Positions 1-5,566 of a stretch of 11,750 nucleotides of DNA are shown here, one piece after another. Below the pieces are notes generated by a model, which had not been told where the DNA came from, did no database searches, and saw only the letters and a list, made by a program, of their open reading frames with translations. The position numbers and the translations under genes are program-made. Source of the DNA: JANMZR01 sp031383555 (GTDB lineage: Bacteria; Bacteroidota; Bacteroidia; Cytophagales; Spirosomataceae); NCBI GenBank assembly GCA_031383555.1, contig JANMZR010000010.1, positions 1 through 11,750 on the forward strand. Reading direction: 5' to 3'. Within the stretch, counting starts at the first letter, position 1, and each line of letters starts with the position of its first letter.

Positions 1-13
1 ATAAGTTTTTTAT

Positions 14-55
14 AAAATTCTGTAACATACCCTTAGTGAGGCTATTATACCTTTA
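14..55 (+). promoter_or_regulatory. Putative regulon promoter, copy 1
   Basis: AAAATTCTGTAACA (14-27) is followed after exactly 20 nt by TACCTTTA (48-55). The second element matches the Bacteroidota -7 consensus TAnnTTTG at all but the last base. The same pair with the same 20-nt spacing occurs at 1381-1422 and 4519-4560. That recurrence is the main support, because no canonical -33 TTTG is evident at the usual distance. Predicted transcription would start near 60, just inside the following hairpin. The regulator or sigma factor is unknown. Confidence 0.55.
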
Positions 56-81
56 TATATTATGAAATGATTCATAATATA
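56..81 (+). promoter_or_regulatory. Perfect 11-bp palindrome before the ice-binding-like gene
   Basis: TATATTATGAA (56-66) and TTCATAATATA (71-81) are perfect inverted repeats around a 4-nt loop. The repeat begins directly after the putative -7 box and ends 11 nt before the ATG at 93. No T-tract follows, so it is not an intrinsic terminator. It could be an operator at the transcription start or a stem at the mRNA 5' end close to the ribosome-binding region. The structure is seen directly; its function is inferred. Confidence 0.5.
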
Positions 82-92
82 AAGCTAATAAT

Positions 93-1301
93 ATGAAAAG
101 GTTTATTCTAAACAAGTTTTCGTTTGCTGTTTTGCTACTAATTACGGCCAATGTATTTTCTCAAACAGACAAATTGGGCACTTCTGCCAACTTTGCTTTT
201 TTTACAAAAATTGGTGCATTTACTAATGAAGGCTTCTCTAATATTACTGGAGATATAGGTACCAACGCTGGTCCACTTACAGGTTTTCCTCCTGGTGTAG
301 TCAATGGCCAAATTAGGATTGAAACTCCTGTAACACTGCAATCAGGTGATGATGTTATTACAGCCTATAATTATTTTGCAGGGTTACCGTGCACTTTTCC
401 TTTGGCCACAAATTTGGGTGGCGGTCAATTATTAGGCCCCAATGTATATTGTATGGGGGCGGCATCAACTTTAACTGGTGAGCTTAAACTTGACGCACAA
501 AATAACCCAAATGCCTTGTTTATTTTTCAAATTAATGGTGCTTTTAGTGTAGCGGCTTTATCAAAAGTTGTACTCCTCAATGGAGCCACTTTTGATCAAA
601 TATATTGGCAAATCAACGGGGCTGTTGAACTCGGTACTACTTCAGAATTTCAAGGAACAATTATTGCAAACGGTGCCATTTCATTACTAGAAGGCGCTTC
701 ACTTTTCGGCCGTGCGTTATCAAAAGCGGGCGCTATAGGCTTAAAAAATAATTTTGCCTTTATTCCACCTCCAGTGCCACTTCCAATAAAATTGGTTAAA
801 TTTTCTGCCTCAATGGTAGGTATTCATAACCTTATAGAATGGGAAAGTGAAGCAGAAAATAATGGTGATTATTATGAATTAGAAAAAAGTATTGACCTTA
901 AAAAGTTTTCAGTTATTGCCAATCTTAATACCATAGGCAAGAATGAACATTATGAATTTCTAGATAAAAATTCAGCTTTCGGTACAAGCTATTATAGATT
1001 AAAAATGAATGAAGCTACGGGAAAATATCTTTATTCTAAAATTGTGGCAAGTTATAAGCCACAAGAATCAGATTTGGTATTTGCAGCCTATCCCAACCCT
1101 GTTAAAGATATTTTAACTGTAAAACTAGGCCTAGATTATGCCCCAAATCAGGCACTAAATGTTTTTGACGCCTCTGGGAAAAATGTTTTTTTAGACCAAA
1201 CACAAAACAGAATTGATATGAGTAGCCTTCCACAAGGTATGTACATTTTAAGGTACTTTTCAGGTGGAAATAGTAGAATATTAAAGATTGTGAAGCAATA
1301 A
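93..1301 (+). CDS. Secreted ice-binding-like protein (DUF3494) with T9SS C-terminal sorting domain
   Basis: Predicted extracellular or surface protein of 402 residues. Residues 1-24 form a signal peptide (MKRF, then a hydrophobic core, ending NVFSQ). Residues about 29-225 resemble the DUF3494 ice-binding beta-solenoid, with landmarks such as NITGDIGTNAG, NPNALFIFQINGA and a repeated INGA/ANGA pattern. Residues about 232-325 resemble the linker domain common in T9SS cargo (PIKLVKFSA, YYELEKS, YYRLK). From about residue 331 comes a type A T9SS sorting domain (AYPNPVKD, GMYILRY, ending KIVKQ). Known members bind ice or act as adhesins, and DUF3494 is also common in non-polar bacteria, so ice binding itself is unproven. 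The gene is monocistronic as far as visible, with its own promoter-like element and hairpin. The ATG at 93 gives a proper signal peptide. Confidence 0.9.
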   Translation: MKRFILNKFSFAVLLLITANVFSQTDKLGTSANFAFFTKIGAFTNEGFSNITGDIGTNAGPLTGFPPGVVNGQIRIETPVTLQSGDDVITAYNYFAGLPCTFPLATNLGGGQLLGPNVYCMGAASTLTGELKLDAQNNPNALFIFQINGAFSVAALSKVVLLNGATFDQIYWQINGAVELGTTSEFQGTIIANGAISLLEGASLFGRALSKAGAIGLKNNFAFIPPPVPLPIKLVKFSASMVGIHNLIEWESEAENNGDYYELEKSIDLKKFSVIANLNTIGKNEHYEFLDKNSAFGTSYYRLKMNEATGKYLYSKIVASYKPQESDLVFAAYPNPVKDILTVKLGLDYAPNQALNVFDASGKNVFLDQTQNRIDMSSLPQGMYILRYFSGGNSRILKIVKQ

Positions 1302-1354
1302 CATAAGGCAAAAAAATATAATTCCGTTAGGCAACTGCAAAACTCTTCTGCAAA
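1302..1354. other. Gap after the ice-binding-like gene, no terminator seen
   Basis: I find no strong stem followed by a T-tract here. The only structure is a short direct repeat, CTGCAAAA, at 1335-1342 and 1348-1355. The rest of the 277-nt intergenic region (1355-1578) is occupied by the promoter-like element and the inverted-repeat leader described separately. Confidence 0.4.
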
Positions 1355-1422
1355 ATGTGTGAATTATAAAAACTTCCCTCAAAATTGTGTAACAAGTAAA
1401 CCTAGATAGTTAATGACCTTTG
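1355..1422 (+). promoter_or_regulatory. Putative regulon promoter, copy 2
   Basis: ATGTGTGAATTATA (1355-1368) is followed by AAAATTGTGTAACA (1381-1394), then 20 nt, then GACCTTTG (1415-1422), a near match to the Bacteroidota -7 box TAnnTTTG. Compared with copy 3 (4493-4560), the first 26 nt align without gaps at 18 of 26 positions and the next 14 nt at 12 of 14. Predicted transcription starts near 1428, giving the OmpA-like gene an untranslated leader of about 150 nt. Confidence 0.55.
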
Positions 1423-1426
1423 TATC

Positions 1427-1537
1427 ATAAGGTATCCGAAGAAATGAACTTTTTAAATCTTCATATTTTGATTAATTGTTCTAACATTTTTTTTGAAATC
1501 AGATTGTTTGAAACGATTATTTTGGAGGATACCTTAT
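1427..1537 (+). repeat. Long-range 11-bp inverted repeat in the OmpA leader
   Basis: ATAAGGTATCC (1427-1437) and GGATACCTTAT (1527-1537) are exact reverse complements separated by 89 nt. The left arm starts about 5 nt after the putative -7 box, so the arms would close a large loop at the 5' end of the mRNA. The right arm overlaps a GGAGGA string (1524-1529) that lies 50 nt before the start codon. No target-site duplication flanks the repeat, which argues against a small transposon. A leader fold or a paired protein-binding site is possible. Confidence 0.45.
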
Positions 1538-1578
1538 AACCATAACATTTTCATTAATCAATAAAATAATTAAAAGTC

Positions 1579-2298
1579 ATGAAAAAATTAAACATCCTAT
1601 TGGTTCTAAGTTTATTTGTAATTACAAGCATGCAAAGTTTGGTAATAGCACAAACTAATGTTTCAACCACACAACAAAAGCCAAAATCGAAACTAAATAA
1701 AACTCAAAAAGGCGCCATTATTGGAGCGACTACTGGCGGTGTTGTTGGTGGAATAATAGGTAGCAAAAGCAAAAATACAGCACTGGGGGCCATTTTAGGT
1801 GCTACAGTTGGTGGAGCAGTTGGTGCTGTAATTGGTAACAAAATGGACAAACAAGCCAAAAAAATTGAAGAGGAATTGGGCAAAGCAGCAAAAGTAGAGC
1901 GAGTTGGTGAGGGTATAAGAGTTACTTTTGACAATAAAATGCTTTTTGCTTTTGGCAAATCGTATTTGAATGACGACAACAAGGCCGACCTTCAAAAGTT
2001 TGCGGGTACTCTTAACGAATACCCTGATACTGACCTACTTATAGTTGGCCATACTGATAATATTGGCTCTAATGGCTTCAATCAATCACTTTCAGTACGC
2101 CGTGCTTATGCCGTAAAAAATTATATGGATGAAATTGGAGTTGCAAACTCTCGCTTAAAAGCTAGTGGCAAAGGTGAAAGCCAACCAATTGTATCTAACA
2201 GTTCAGAATACAATCGTTCGCTAAATCGCCGTGTGGAAATAGCCATTTATGCCAATGATAAAATGAAAGCCGAAGCTAAAACTGAGGCAGGGTTATAA
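1579..2298 (+). CDS. OmpA-family protein with glycine zipper
   Basis: Outer-membrane-associated protein of 239 residues predicted to anchor the envelope to peptidoglycan. Residues 1-24 are a signal peptide ending VIA/QT. There is no lipobox cysteine, so this is not an obvious lipoprotein. Residues about 44-90 form a glycine zipper with repeated GxxxG spacing (GAIIGATTGG, GAILGATVGG), a membrane-embedding element known from YMGG/Rick17kDa-type proteins. Residues about 118-229 are the OmpA C-terminal domain, with VGHTDN (Asp160) and LSVRRA (Arg175) at the usual peptidoglycan-contact positions. The gene is 91 nt upstream of a beta-barrel gene and shares its terminator at 3042-3082. The promoter-like element at 1355-1422 and a leader of about 150 nt suggest regulated expression. 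Confidence 0.93.
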   Translation: MKKLNILLVLSLFVITSMQSLVIAQTNVSTTQQKPKSKLNKTQKGAIIGATTGGVVGGIIGSKSKNTALGAILGATVGGAVGAVIGNKMDKQAKKIEEELGKAAKVERVGEGIRVTFDNKMLFAFGKSYLNDDNKADLQKFAGTLNEYPDTDLLIVGHTDNIGSNGFNQSLSVRRAYAVKNYMDEIGVANSRLKASGKGESQPIVSNSSEYNRSLNRRVEIAIYANDKMKAEAKTEAGL

Positions 2299-2389
2299 AA
2301 AAAACTAAGAAATAACAGGGCCATGGAAAGTTTAAAACAAATATCGAAATTTTTAAAAAAAACATTTACAAAAGTTAAACAACAAAAAC

Positions 2390-2977
2390 ATGAAAAAGAA
2401 AATAACGATTGTTGCGTATTTGATGGTTATGACGACCATTATCGCACCCAATTTTTGCGAAGGCCAAGTTAAAGTGGGAGTAAGAGGCGGCTTAAATGCC
2501 ACTAATATTTCATTCAAAAATCTACCAGAGCGCAGCGAACAATATGGTTACCATGTTGGAATGTTTTTGGAAATTGGCGCAGCTTTTATAGCGGTCCATC
2601 CTGAGGTGAGTTTTTCGACCAAAGGCACTGATTTTAAATACCTTGGTGAAAAGAGATCTATAAAAATGAACACCGTAGATTTGCTTTTGCCTATTGCCTT
2701 TAAGTTAAGCGTAATCGATTTAACAGTGGGCCCTTTCGTTTCTTTTTTGATTAACAAACCTGTTTACACACAATATACCGATAATTCGGTAATCATAAAT
2801 GGCTTTAAAAAAGTAGATGCTGGTCTAACTGCTGGGCTTCGGTTTAATATGAGCAAGGTGTTTTTAGGGGTACGTTATAACCAAGGCTTGATGGAAGTAG
2901 GAAAAGAAAATTTAATTTCTGCATTGGGTTCTGGTAAAAATGCCGTTGGGCAGGTATCATTGGGGTTTAGATTTTAA
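2390..2977 (+). CDS. Small outer-membrane beta-barrel protein (PorT-like)
   Basis: Predicted outer-membrane barrel of 195 residues. Residues 1 to about 25 are a signal peptide (MKKKITIVAYLMV, then a hydrophobic stretch to CEGQ). The mature part begins VKVGVRGGLNATNI, the first strand typical of the Bacteroidota outer membrane protein beta-barrel (PorT) family. It continues with alternating amphipathic strands and ends with GQVSLGFRF, a terminal aromatic residue as barrel-assembly signals prefer. The length fits an 8-strand barrel. It follows the OmpA-like gene on the same strand and is followed by an intrinsic terminator, so the two probably form one unit. The substrate or role cannot be told from the sequence; true PorT of the T9SS is only one member of this broad family. 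Confidence 0.85.
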   Translation: MKKKITIVAYLMVMTTIIAPNFCEGQVKVGVRGGLNATNISFKNLPERSEQYGYHVGMFLEIGAAFIAVHPEVSFSTKGTDFKYLGEKRSIKMNTVDLLLPIAFKLSVIDLTVGPFVSFLINKPVYTQYTDNSVIINGFKKVDAGLTAGLRFNMSKVFLGVRYNQGLMEVGKENLISALGSGKNAVGQVSLGFRF

Positions 2978-3041
2978 GTTGTGAAAATTGCTTTTTTAAA
3001 GAAAAAAATCAAAACCAAAAAATAGTTTATTGTGGATAGTT

Positions 3042-3082
3042 AAACCGTTTTTATAATGAATATTGTAAAAGCGGTTTTTTTT
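3042..3082 (+). terminator. Intrinsic terminator after the OmpA/barrel unit
   Basis: A 12-bp stem pairs 3042-3053 with 3066-3077 (AAACCGTTTTTA with TAAAAGCGGTTT, one G-U pair), with a 12-nt loop. It runs into eight Ts (3075-3082). The structure sits 64 nt after the barrel stop codon. Its loop contains the ATG at 3056, which argues that this ATG is not the start of the next gene. Confidence 0.85.
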
Positions 3083-3115
3083 AATCATTATTTTTCAAAT
3101 ATTAAATTGCTTAAA

Positions 3116-3517
3116 ATGACACATATATATCGCCATGCGGAGAATACTTTTGAAAAACTGACCAGTTTTATCTCAGTAGTGCTGGGCAATTCAATCACCT
3201 TTATTTTGGCTTTAATTACTGTAATTTATTGGCTCACAAATAAAGAGTTTTGGGCAATGGACACCCAATCAAAAATAGGTGAAGTAATTTTAGGGATTAC
3301 ATTTTTAACCCTATTTATAATACAAAAATCTTTCAATAAGTTTTCTGGCTCACTTCATTTAAAACTTAACGAACTGGTTTCGTCAAACTCAAAAGCAAAT
3401 AATTCAGTAATAAATGTAGAAACAAAAACTGAGTTAGAAATTACAGAACTCACCAAAGAATATGCCGAATTGGCTGATGAAATTAAAGTAATTGAAAAGG
3501 AAATTGAAAAAAAATAA
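3116..3517 (+). CDS. Low-affinity iron permease family protein
   Basis: Small membrane protein of 133 residues from the ATG at 3116. The sequence resembles the low-affinity iron permease family (Iron_permease, PF04120): HAENTFEKLTSFISVVLGNS leads into a first membrane segment (about residues 18-41), then a second at about 54-73 (VILGITFLTLFIIQ), then LHLKLNELV. In bacteria this family is widespread and iron transport is rarely demonstrated, so the name is a family label. The C-terminal 50 residues are charged and probably helical or coiled (EITELTKEYAELADEIKVIEKEIEKK). An in-frame ATG at 3056 would add 20 residues but lies in the loop of the upstream terminator; I prefer 3116. It is followed after 27 nt by the universal stress protein gene. 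Confidence 0.8.
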   Translation: MTHIYRHAENTFEKLTSFISVVLGNSITFILALITVIYWLTNKEFWAMDTQSKIGEVILGITFLTLFIIQKSFNKFSGSLHLKLNELVSSNSKANNSVINVETKTELEITELTKEYAELADEIKVIEKEIEKK

Positions 3518-3544
3518 GGCTCAAATATTAATCAAAAACTCATT

Positions 3545-4378
3545 ATGAAAACAATACTCGTACCGACTGATTTTAGCGACAATGCTATGCATGCAGCCCG
3601 TTATGCGGCAACGCTTGCTAGGGTTTTGGATGCCAACCTGATTTTTATCAATATTTATACAATGCCAGTTGTATTTGAATATGAAGTAATGTCAAATATG
3701 AATACGAATATGGCTGAAATGCAGCGAATTACTGAGTTGAATTTGAAAGATTTCACTAATGATTTTATAAAAAAGACCAATTTCACCCCCGAGCGAGTAT
3801 CTCAAATTGCTAATTTTGGTTCAATTACAGACTCAATTATTGAAAAATCGGAAGGGACAATGATTGATATGATTGTAATGGCCACTAAAGGAGCACATAA
3901 TTTTATGGATAATTGGTTAGGTACAAATGCTGAAAAAGTGGCGAAATATTCAGATTGCCCCGTTTGGATAATACCAGAAAAAGCAAAGTTAGAATACCCA
4001 TCAAAAATATTATATGCTGCCGATTTCAAGGAAAATGAAGGAGTTGCATCAAAAAAGCTTTTAGAAATTGCAAACCCATTTGGGGCTACGTGTAAGGTTG
4101 TACATGTGCAAGAATACTTTGAGCCTAATGTAGGCCATAAAATAGAACATACTTTAACGGAACTTGAAAAGTTTTTTGAAGATGAAAACATAACTTTCAA
4201 AGAAATCAATCGGCCTGACGTTATTGAAGGGCTTGAAAAGTATATCGAAGGGTACAATCCTGATGTGGTTGCTTTTGCAATTCACGAAAAATCTTTCATT
4301 TCAAAATTGTTTAACTCGAGCGTATCCAGTCATTTTTTGAAAAAGGCCAATTTGCCTATGCTAACTTTTCGGAATTGA
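3545..4378 (+). CDS. Tandem universal stress protein (UspA family)
   Basis: Cytoplasmic protein of 277 residues with two UspA folds in tandem. Domain 1 (about residues 1-146) starts with MKTILVPTDFSDNA and has MIVMATKGAHN, then WLGTNAEKVAKYSDCPVWIIP. This matches the ATP-binding C-terminal part of the fold, although the second glycine of the usual GxxG is replaced (GAHN). Domain 2 (about 150-277) starts KILYAADFKEN and ends SHFLKKANLPMLTF, with the glycine motif lost. Such an active-looking first half and degenerate second half is common in Bacteroidota tandem Usps. These proteins help cells survive starvation, redox or envelope stress. It is probably co-transcribed with the preceding membrane protein and ends at the terminator at 4452-4489. 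Confidence 0.92.
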   Translation: MKTILVPTDFSDNAMHAARYAATLARVLDANLIFINIYTMPVVFEYEVMSNMNTNMAEMQRITELNLKDFTNDFIKKTNFTPERVSQIANFGSITDSIIEKSEGTMIDMIVMATKGAHNFMDNWLGTNAEKVAKYSDCPVWIIPEKAKLEYPSKILYAADFKENEGVASKKLLEIANPFGATCKVVHVQEYFEPNVGHKIEHTLTELEKFFEDENITFKEINRPDVIEGLEKYIEGYNPDVVAFAIHEKSFISKLFNSSVSSHFLKKANLPMLTFRN

Positions 4379-4451
4379 ATTTTACTTCAAAATTAAAGGA
4401 TTTCCTTTACTGAAAATTAGGCTTTGAAATAATAGTGGTTAGGTGGTTACG

Positions 4452-4489
4452 AAAACGTCCTCGATAGTTATTGGGGGCGTTTTTTCTTT
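4452..4489 (+). terminator. Intrinsic terminator after the universal stress protein gene
   Basis: AAAACGTCCTC (4452-4462) pairs with GGGGGCGTTTT (4473-4483) through 11 bp including two G-U pairs, with a 10-nt loop. The Ts run 4480-4485 and continue as CTTT. It separates the stress-protein unit from the small-gene cluster that follows. Confidence 0.8.
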
Positions 4490-4492
4490 CTA

Positions 4493-4560
4493 ATGTGTGA
4501 ATAATACAAATATTCACAAAAATTCTATAACACAAATTTCTTTCTAAAAACTAACCTTTA
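4493..4560 (+). promoter_or_regulatory. Putative regulon promoter, copy 3, with palindrome
   Basis: ATGTGTGAATAATAC (4493-4507) is followed by AAAATTCTATAACA (4519-4532), then 20 nt, then AACCTTTA (4553-4560). The layout is the same as at 14-55 and 1355-1422. In this copy the upstream part also forms a perfect 8-bp inverted repeat, TGTGAATA (4496-4503) and TATTCACA (4511-4518), with a 7-nt loop, directly abutting AAAATT. The -7-like box ends only 4 nt before the ATG at 4565. Confidence 0.55.
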
Positions 4561-4564
4561 CAGG

Positions 4565-4783
4565 ATGGAAAACGAGGAAGAATTGAATGGTAAAATTTTA
4601 AAAATCACTTTGAATATTCAGGATAATTATCCTGAGCTTTCTAGTTTTTTAACAGAAATGCCTGTAACTATTCCTAATTGTGTTCATCCGCATATTAATT
4701 TGAAAAATCTACAAGAGTATTATTTATCTGTAAAGGCACTTTTAAATAAATATATTGAAAATCAAAAGTTAACAATTACATAA
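4565..4783 (+). CDS. Unknown 72-residue protein, first gene of the small-gene cluster
   Basis: I do not recognise a named family. The 72-residue product has no signal peptide or membrane segment. It is acidic at the N-terminus (MENEEELNGK) and predicted helical, with KILKITLNIQDNYPELSSFL, a short loop TEMPVTIPNC, then NLKNLQEYYLSVKALLNKYI. It looks like a compact soluble helical protein. Its stop codon abuts the ATG of the next gene (TAA at 4781-4783, ATG at 4784), indicating translational coupling. The promoter-like box ends 4 nt before this ATG, so either the mRNA is leaderless or translation starts slightly downstream, for example at the in-frame TTG at 4583. Its regular composition and coupling support it as a real gene. 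Confidence 0.7.
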   Translation: MENEEELNGKILKITLNIQDNYPELSSFLTEMPVTIPNCVHPHINLKNLQEYYLSVKALLNKYIENQKLTIT

Positions 4784-5179
4784 ATGGAAATAGATCAACC
4801 CACAAAAATTGGTATTTGGCTTGATAATGCTGCAGCTCACTTAATAGAATATCCCAATGAAAAGAAGGAAAGTACCATTATTGAATCAAAATTTACCCAT
4901 GAAGTAATGGAAGAAAGCTTGGAGAAAAACGAAAACCTAATGCATAATAAAAAAAGGCAACAACAAGCCGAATATTTAAAGAAAATAAGTGCTTCAATTA
5001 AAAACTATGTAGAGGTGCTTCTTTTTGGGCCAACAGAAGCTAAAATTAAATTGAGCCATTTGCTTAAAGCCGATAGAGCTTTTGCAAAAATAAAAATACA
5101 TATAAAACAAACGGATTATATGACAGAAAATCAGCAACATGCATTTGTAAAACATTTTTTTTCTAACAATTTAATTTAA
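4784..5179 (+). CDS. Small protein resembling bacterial eRF1-like 'translational machinery protein' family
   Basis: Soluble 131-residue protein. From memory it resembles the short proteobacterial proteins annotated as translational machinery protein and the bacterial archaeo-eukaryotic-release-factor-like (baeRF) group. The N-terminus has IGIWLDNAAAHLIEY, matching the family's 'VWLDHREA' opening. A charged middle (residues about 40-70) is followed by VEVLLFGPTEAKIKL, then LLKADRAFAKIKIHI, then TDYMTENQQHAFVKHFF, matching the family pattern E-[IV]-L-x-x-GP-x-x-AK ... TD-x-x-T-x-x-Q-x-x-A-x-x-x-x-F. The family relates to eRF1/pelota domains, so a ribosome-associated role is possible but unproven. 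No GGQ-like peptidyl hydrolysis motif is present. It is translationally coupled to the preceding gene and 9 nt before the next. Homology is from pattern recognition only. Confidence 0.72.
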   Translation: MEIDQPTKIGIWLDNAAAHLIEYPNEKKESTIIESKFTHEVMEESLEKNENLMHNKKRQQQAEYLKKISASIKNYVEVLLFGPTEAKIKLSHLLKADRAFAKIKIHIKQTDYMTENQQHAFVKHFFSNNLI

Positions 5180-5188
5180 ATAAATATT

Positions 5189-5521
5189 ATGCAAGCTTAT
5201 TCAAATTTTGCCGATCCTTTTTTCTCGCATTTCAAAATATTAAATATTGTTGATTTGCCTGGTTATCCATTTTACCCGCCTAATGAAGATATTTATAAAA
5301 GAGCCAGTAAGATCGAAGATATTGATTTTGAGGACATTCCTAAGGCTAATCACCCTTCAAAATGGAATGTAAAGTCATTTGAAGATGACCCCTCAGGCGA
5401 TGACTTGGATGTGCCAGGTTCAGAGGATGATGATGATCAAGAAGCAATAGGTAACGAAGATGAAGAAAATAATCTGGCAAGCCTAGCCCGAGACGAGCAA
5501 AATGACATGGAAAATGATTAG
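5189..5521 (+). CDS. Highly acidic hypothetical protein
   Basis: Product of 110 residues of unknown function. The N-terminal third is hydrophobic and aromatic (NFADPFFSHFKILNIVDLPGYPFYPPNEDIY) without a cleavable signal. The rest is very acidic and probably disordered, with DIDFEDIP, then FEDDPSGDDLDVPGSEDDDDQ and NEDEENNLASLARDEQNDMEND. I recall similar conserved hypothetical proteins in Bacteroidota with the block YPPxEDIY and DLDVPGxExDDxQExIGxEDEENN, so this is likely a real conserved family rather than a chance frame. Tight spacing to the preceding gene (9 nt) supports co-transcription. The acidic tail could act as a nucleic-acid mimic or ion- or protein-binding tail, but nothing in the sequence decides this. 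Confidence 0.72.
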   Translation: MQAYSNFADPFFSHFKILNIVDLPGYPFYPPNEDIYKRASKIEDIDFEDIPKANHPSKWNVKSFEDDPSGDDLDVPGSEDDDDQEAIGNEDEENNLASLARDEQNDMEND

Positions 5522-5566
5522 GAATAATGAAATTAACTAATCGGGCAAATTAAATTCTAAAAAAAT

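Noticed and set aside
56..81. Intrinsic terminator of an upstream gene
   Set aside because: The stem is AT-only at its base and no T-tract follows on either strand.
1427..1537. A small inverted-repeat transposon (MITE)
   Set aside because: The flanks show no target-site duplication, and the left arm sits exactly at a predicted transcription start, so a leader structure is more likely.
2323..2472. Small open frame of 49 codons (MESLKQISKFLKK...) between and overlapping the OmpA and barrel genes
   Set aside because: It overlaps the signal-peptide coding region of the barrel gene in another frame, its second half reads as a frame shadow, and it has no independent support.
3056..3115. N-terminal extension of the iron-permease-like protein from the ATG at 3056
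   Set aside because: The ATG lies in the loop of a strong intrinsic terminator and the added 20 residues do not resemble the family; 3116 gives the usual start.
3802..4257. Minus-strand open frame of 151 codons inside the universal stress protein gene
   Set aside because: It is an antisense shadow of a clearly coding gene, with no recognisable domain or start context.
4496..4518. CRP-type operator (TGTGA...TCACA)
   Set aside because: The half-sites are separated by 13 nt rather than the 6 nt of CRP sites, so the resemblance is superficial.
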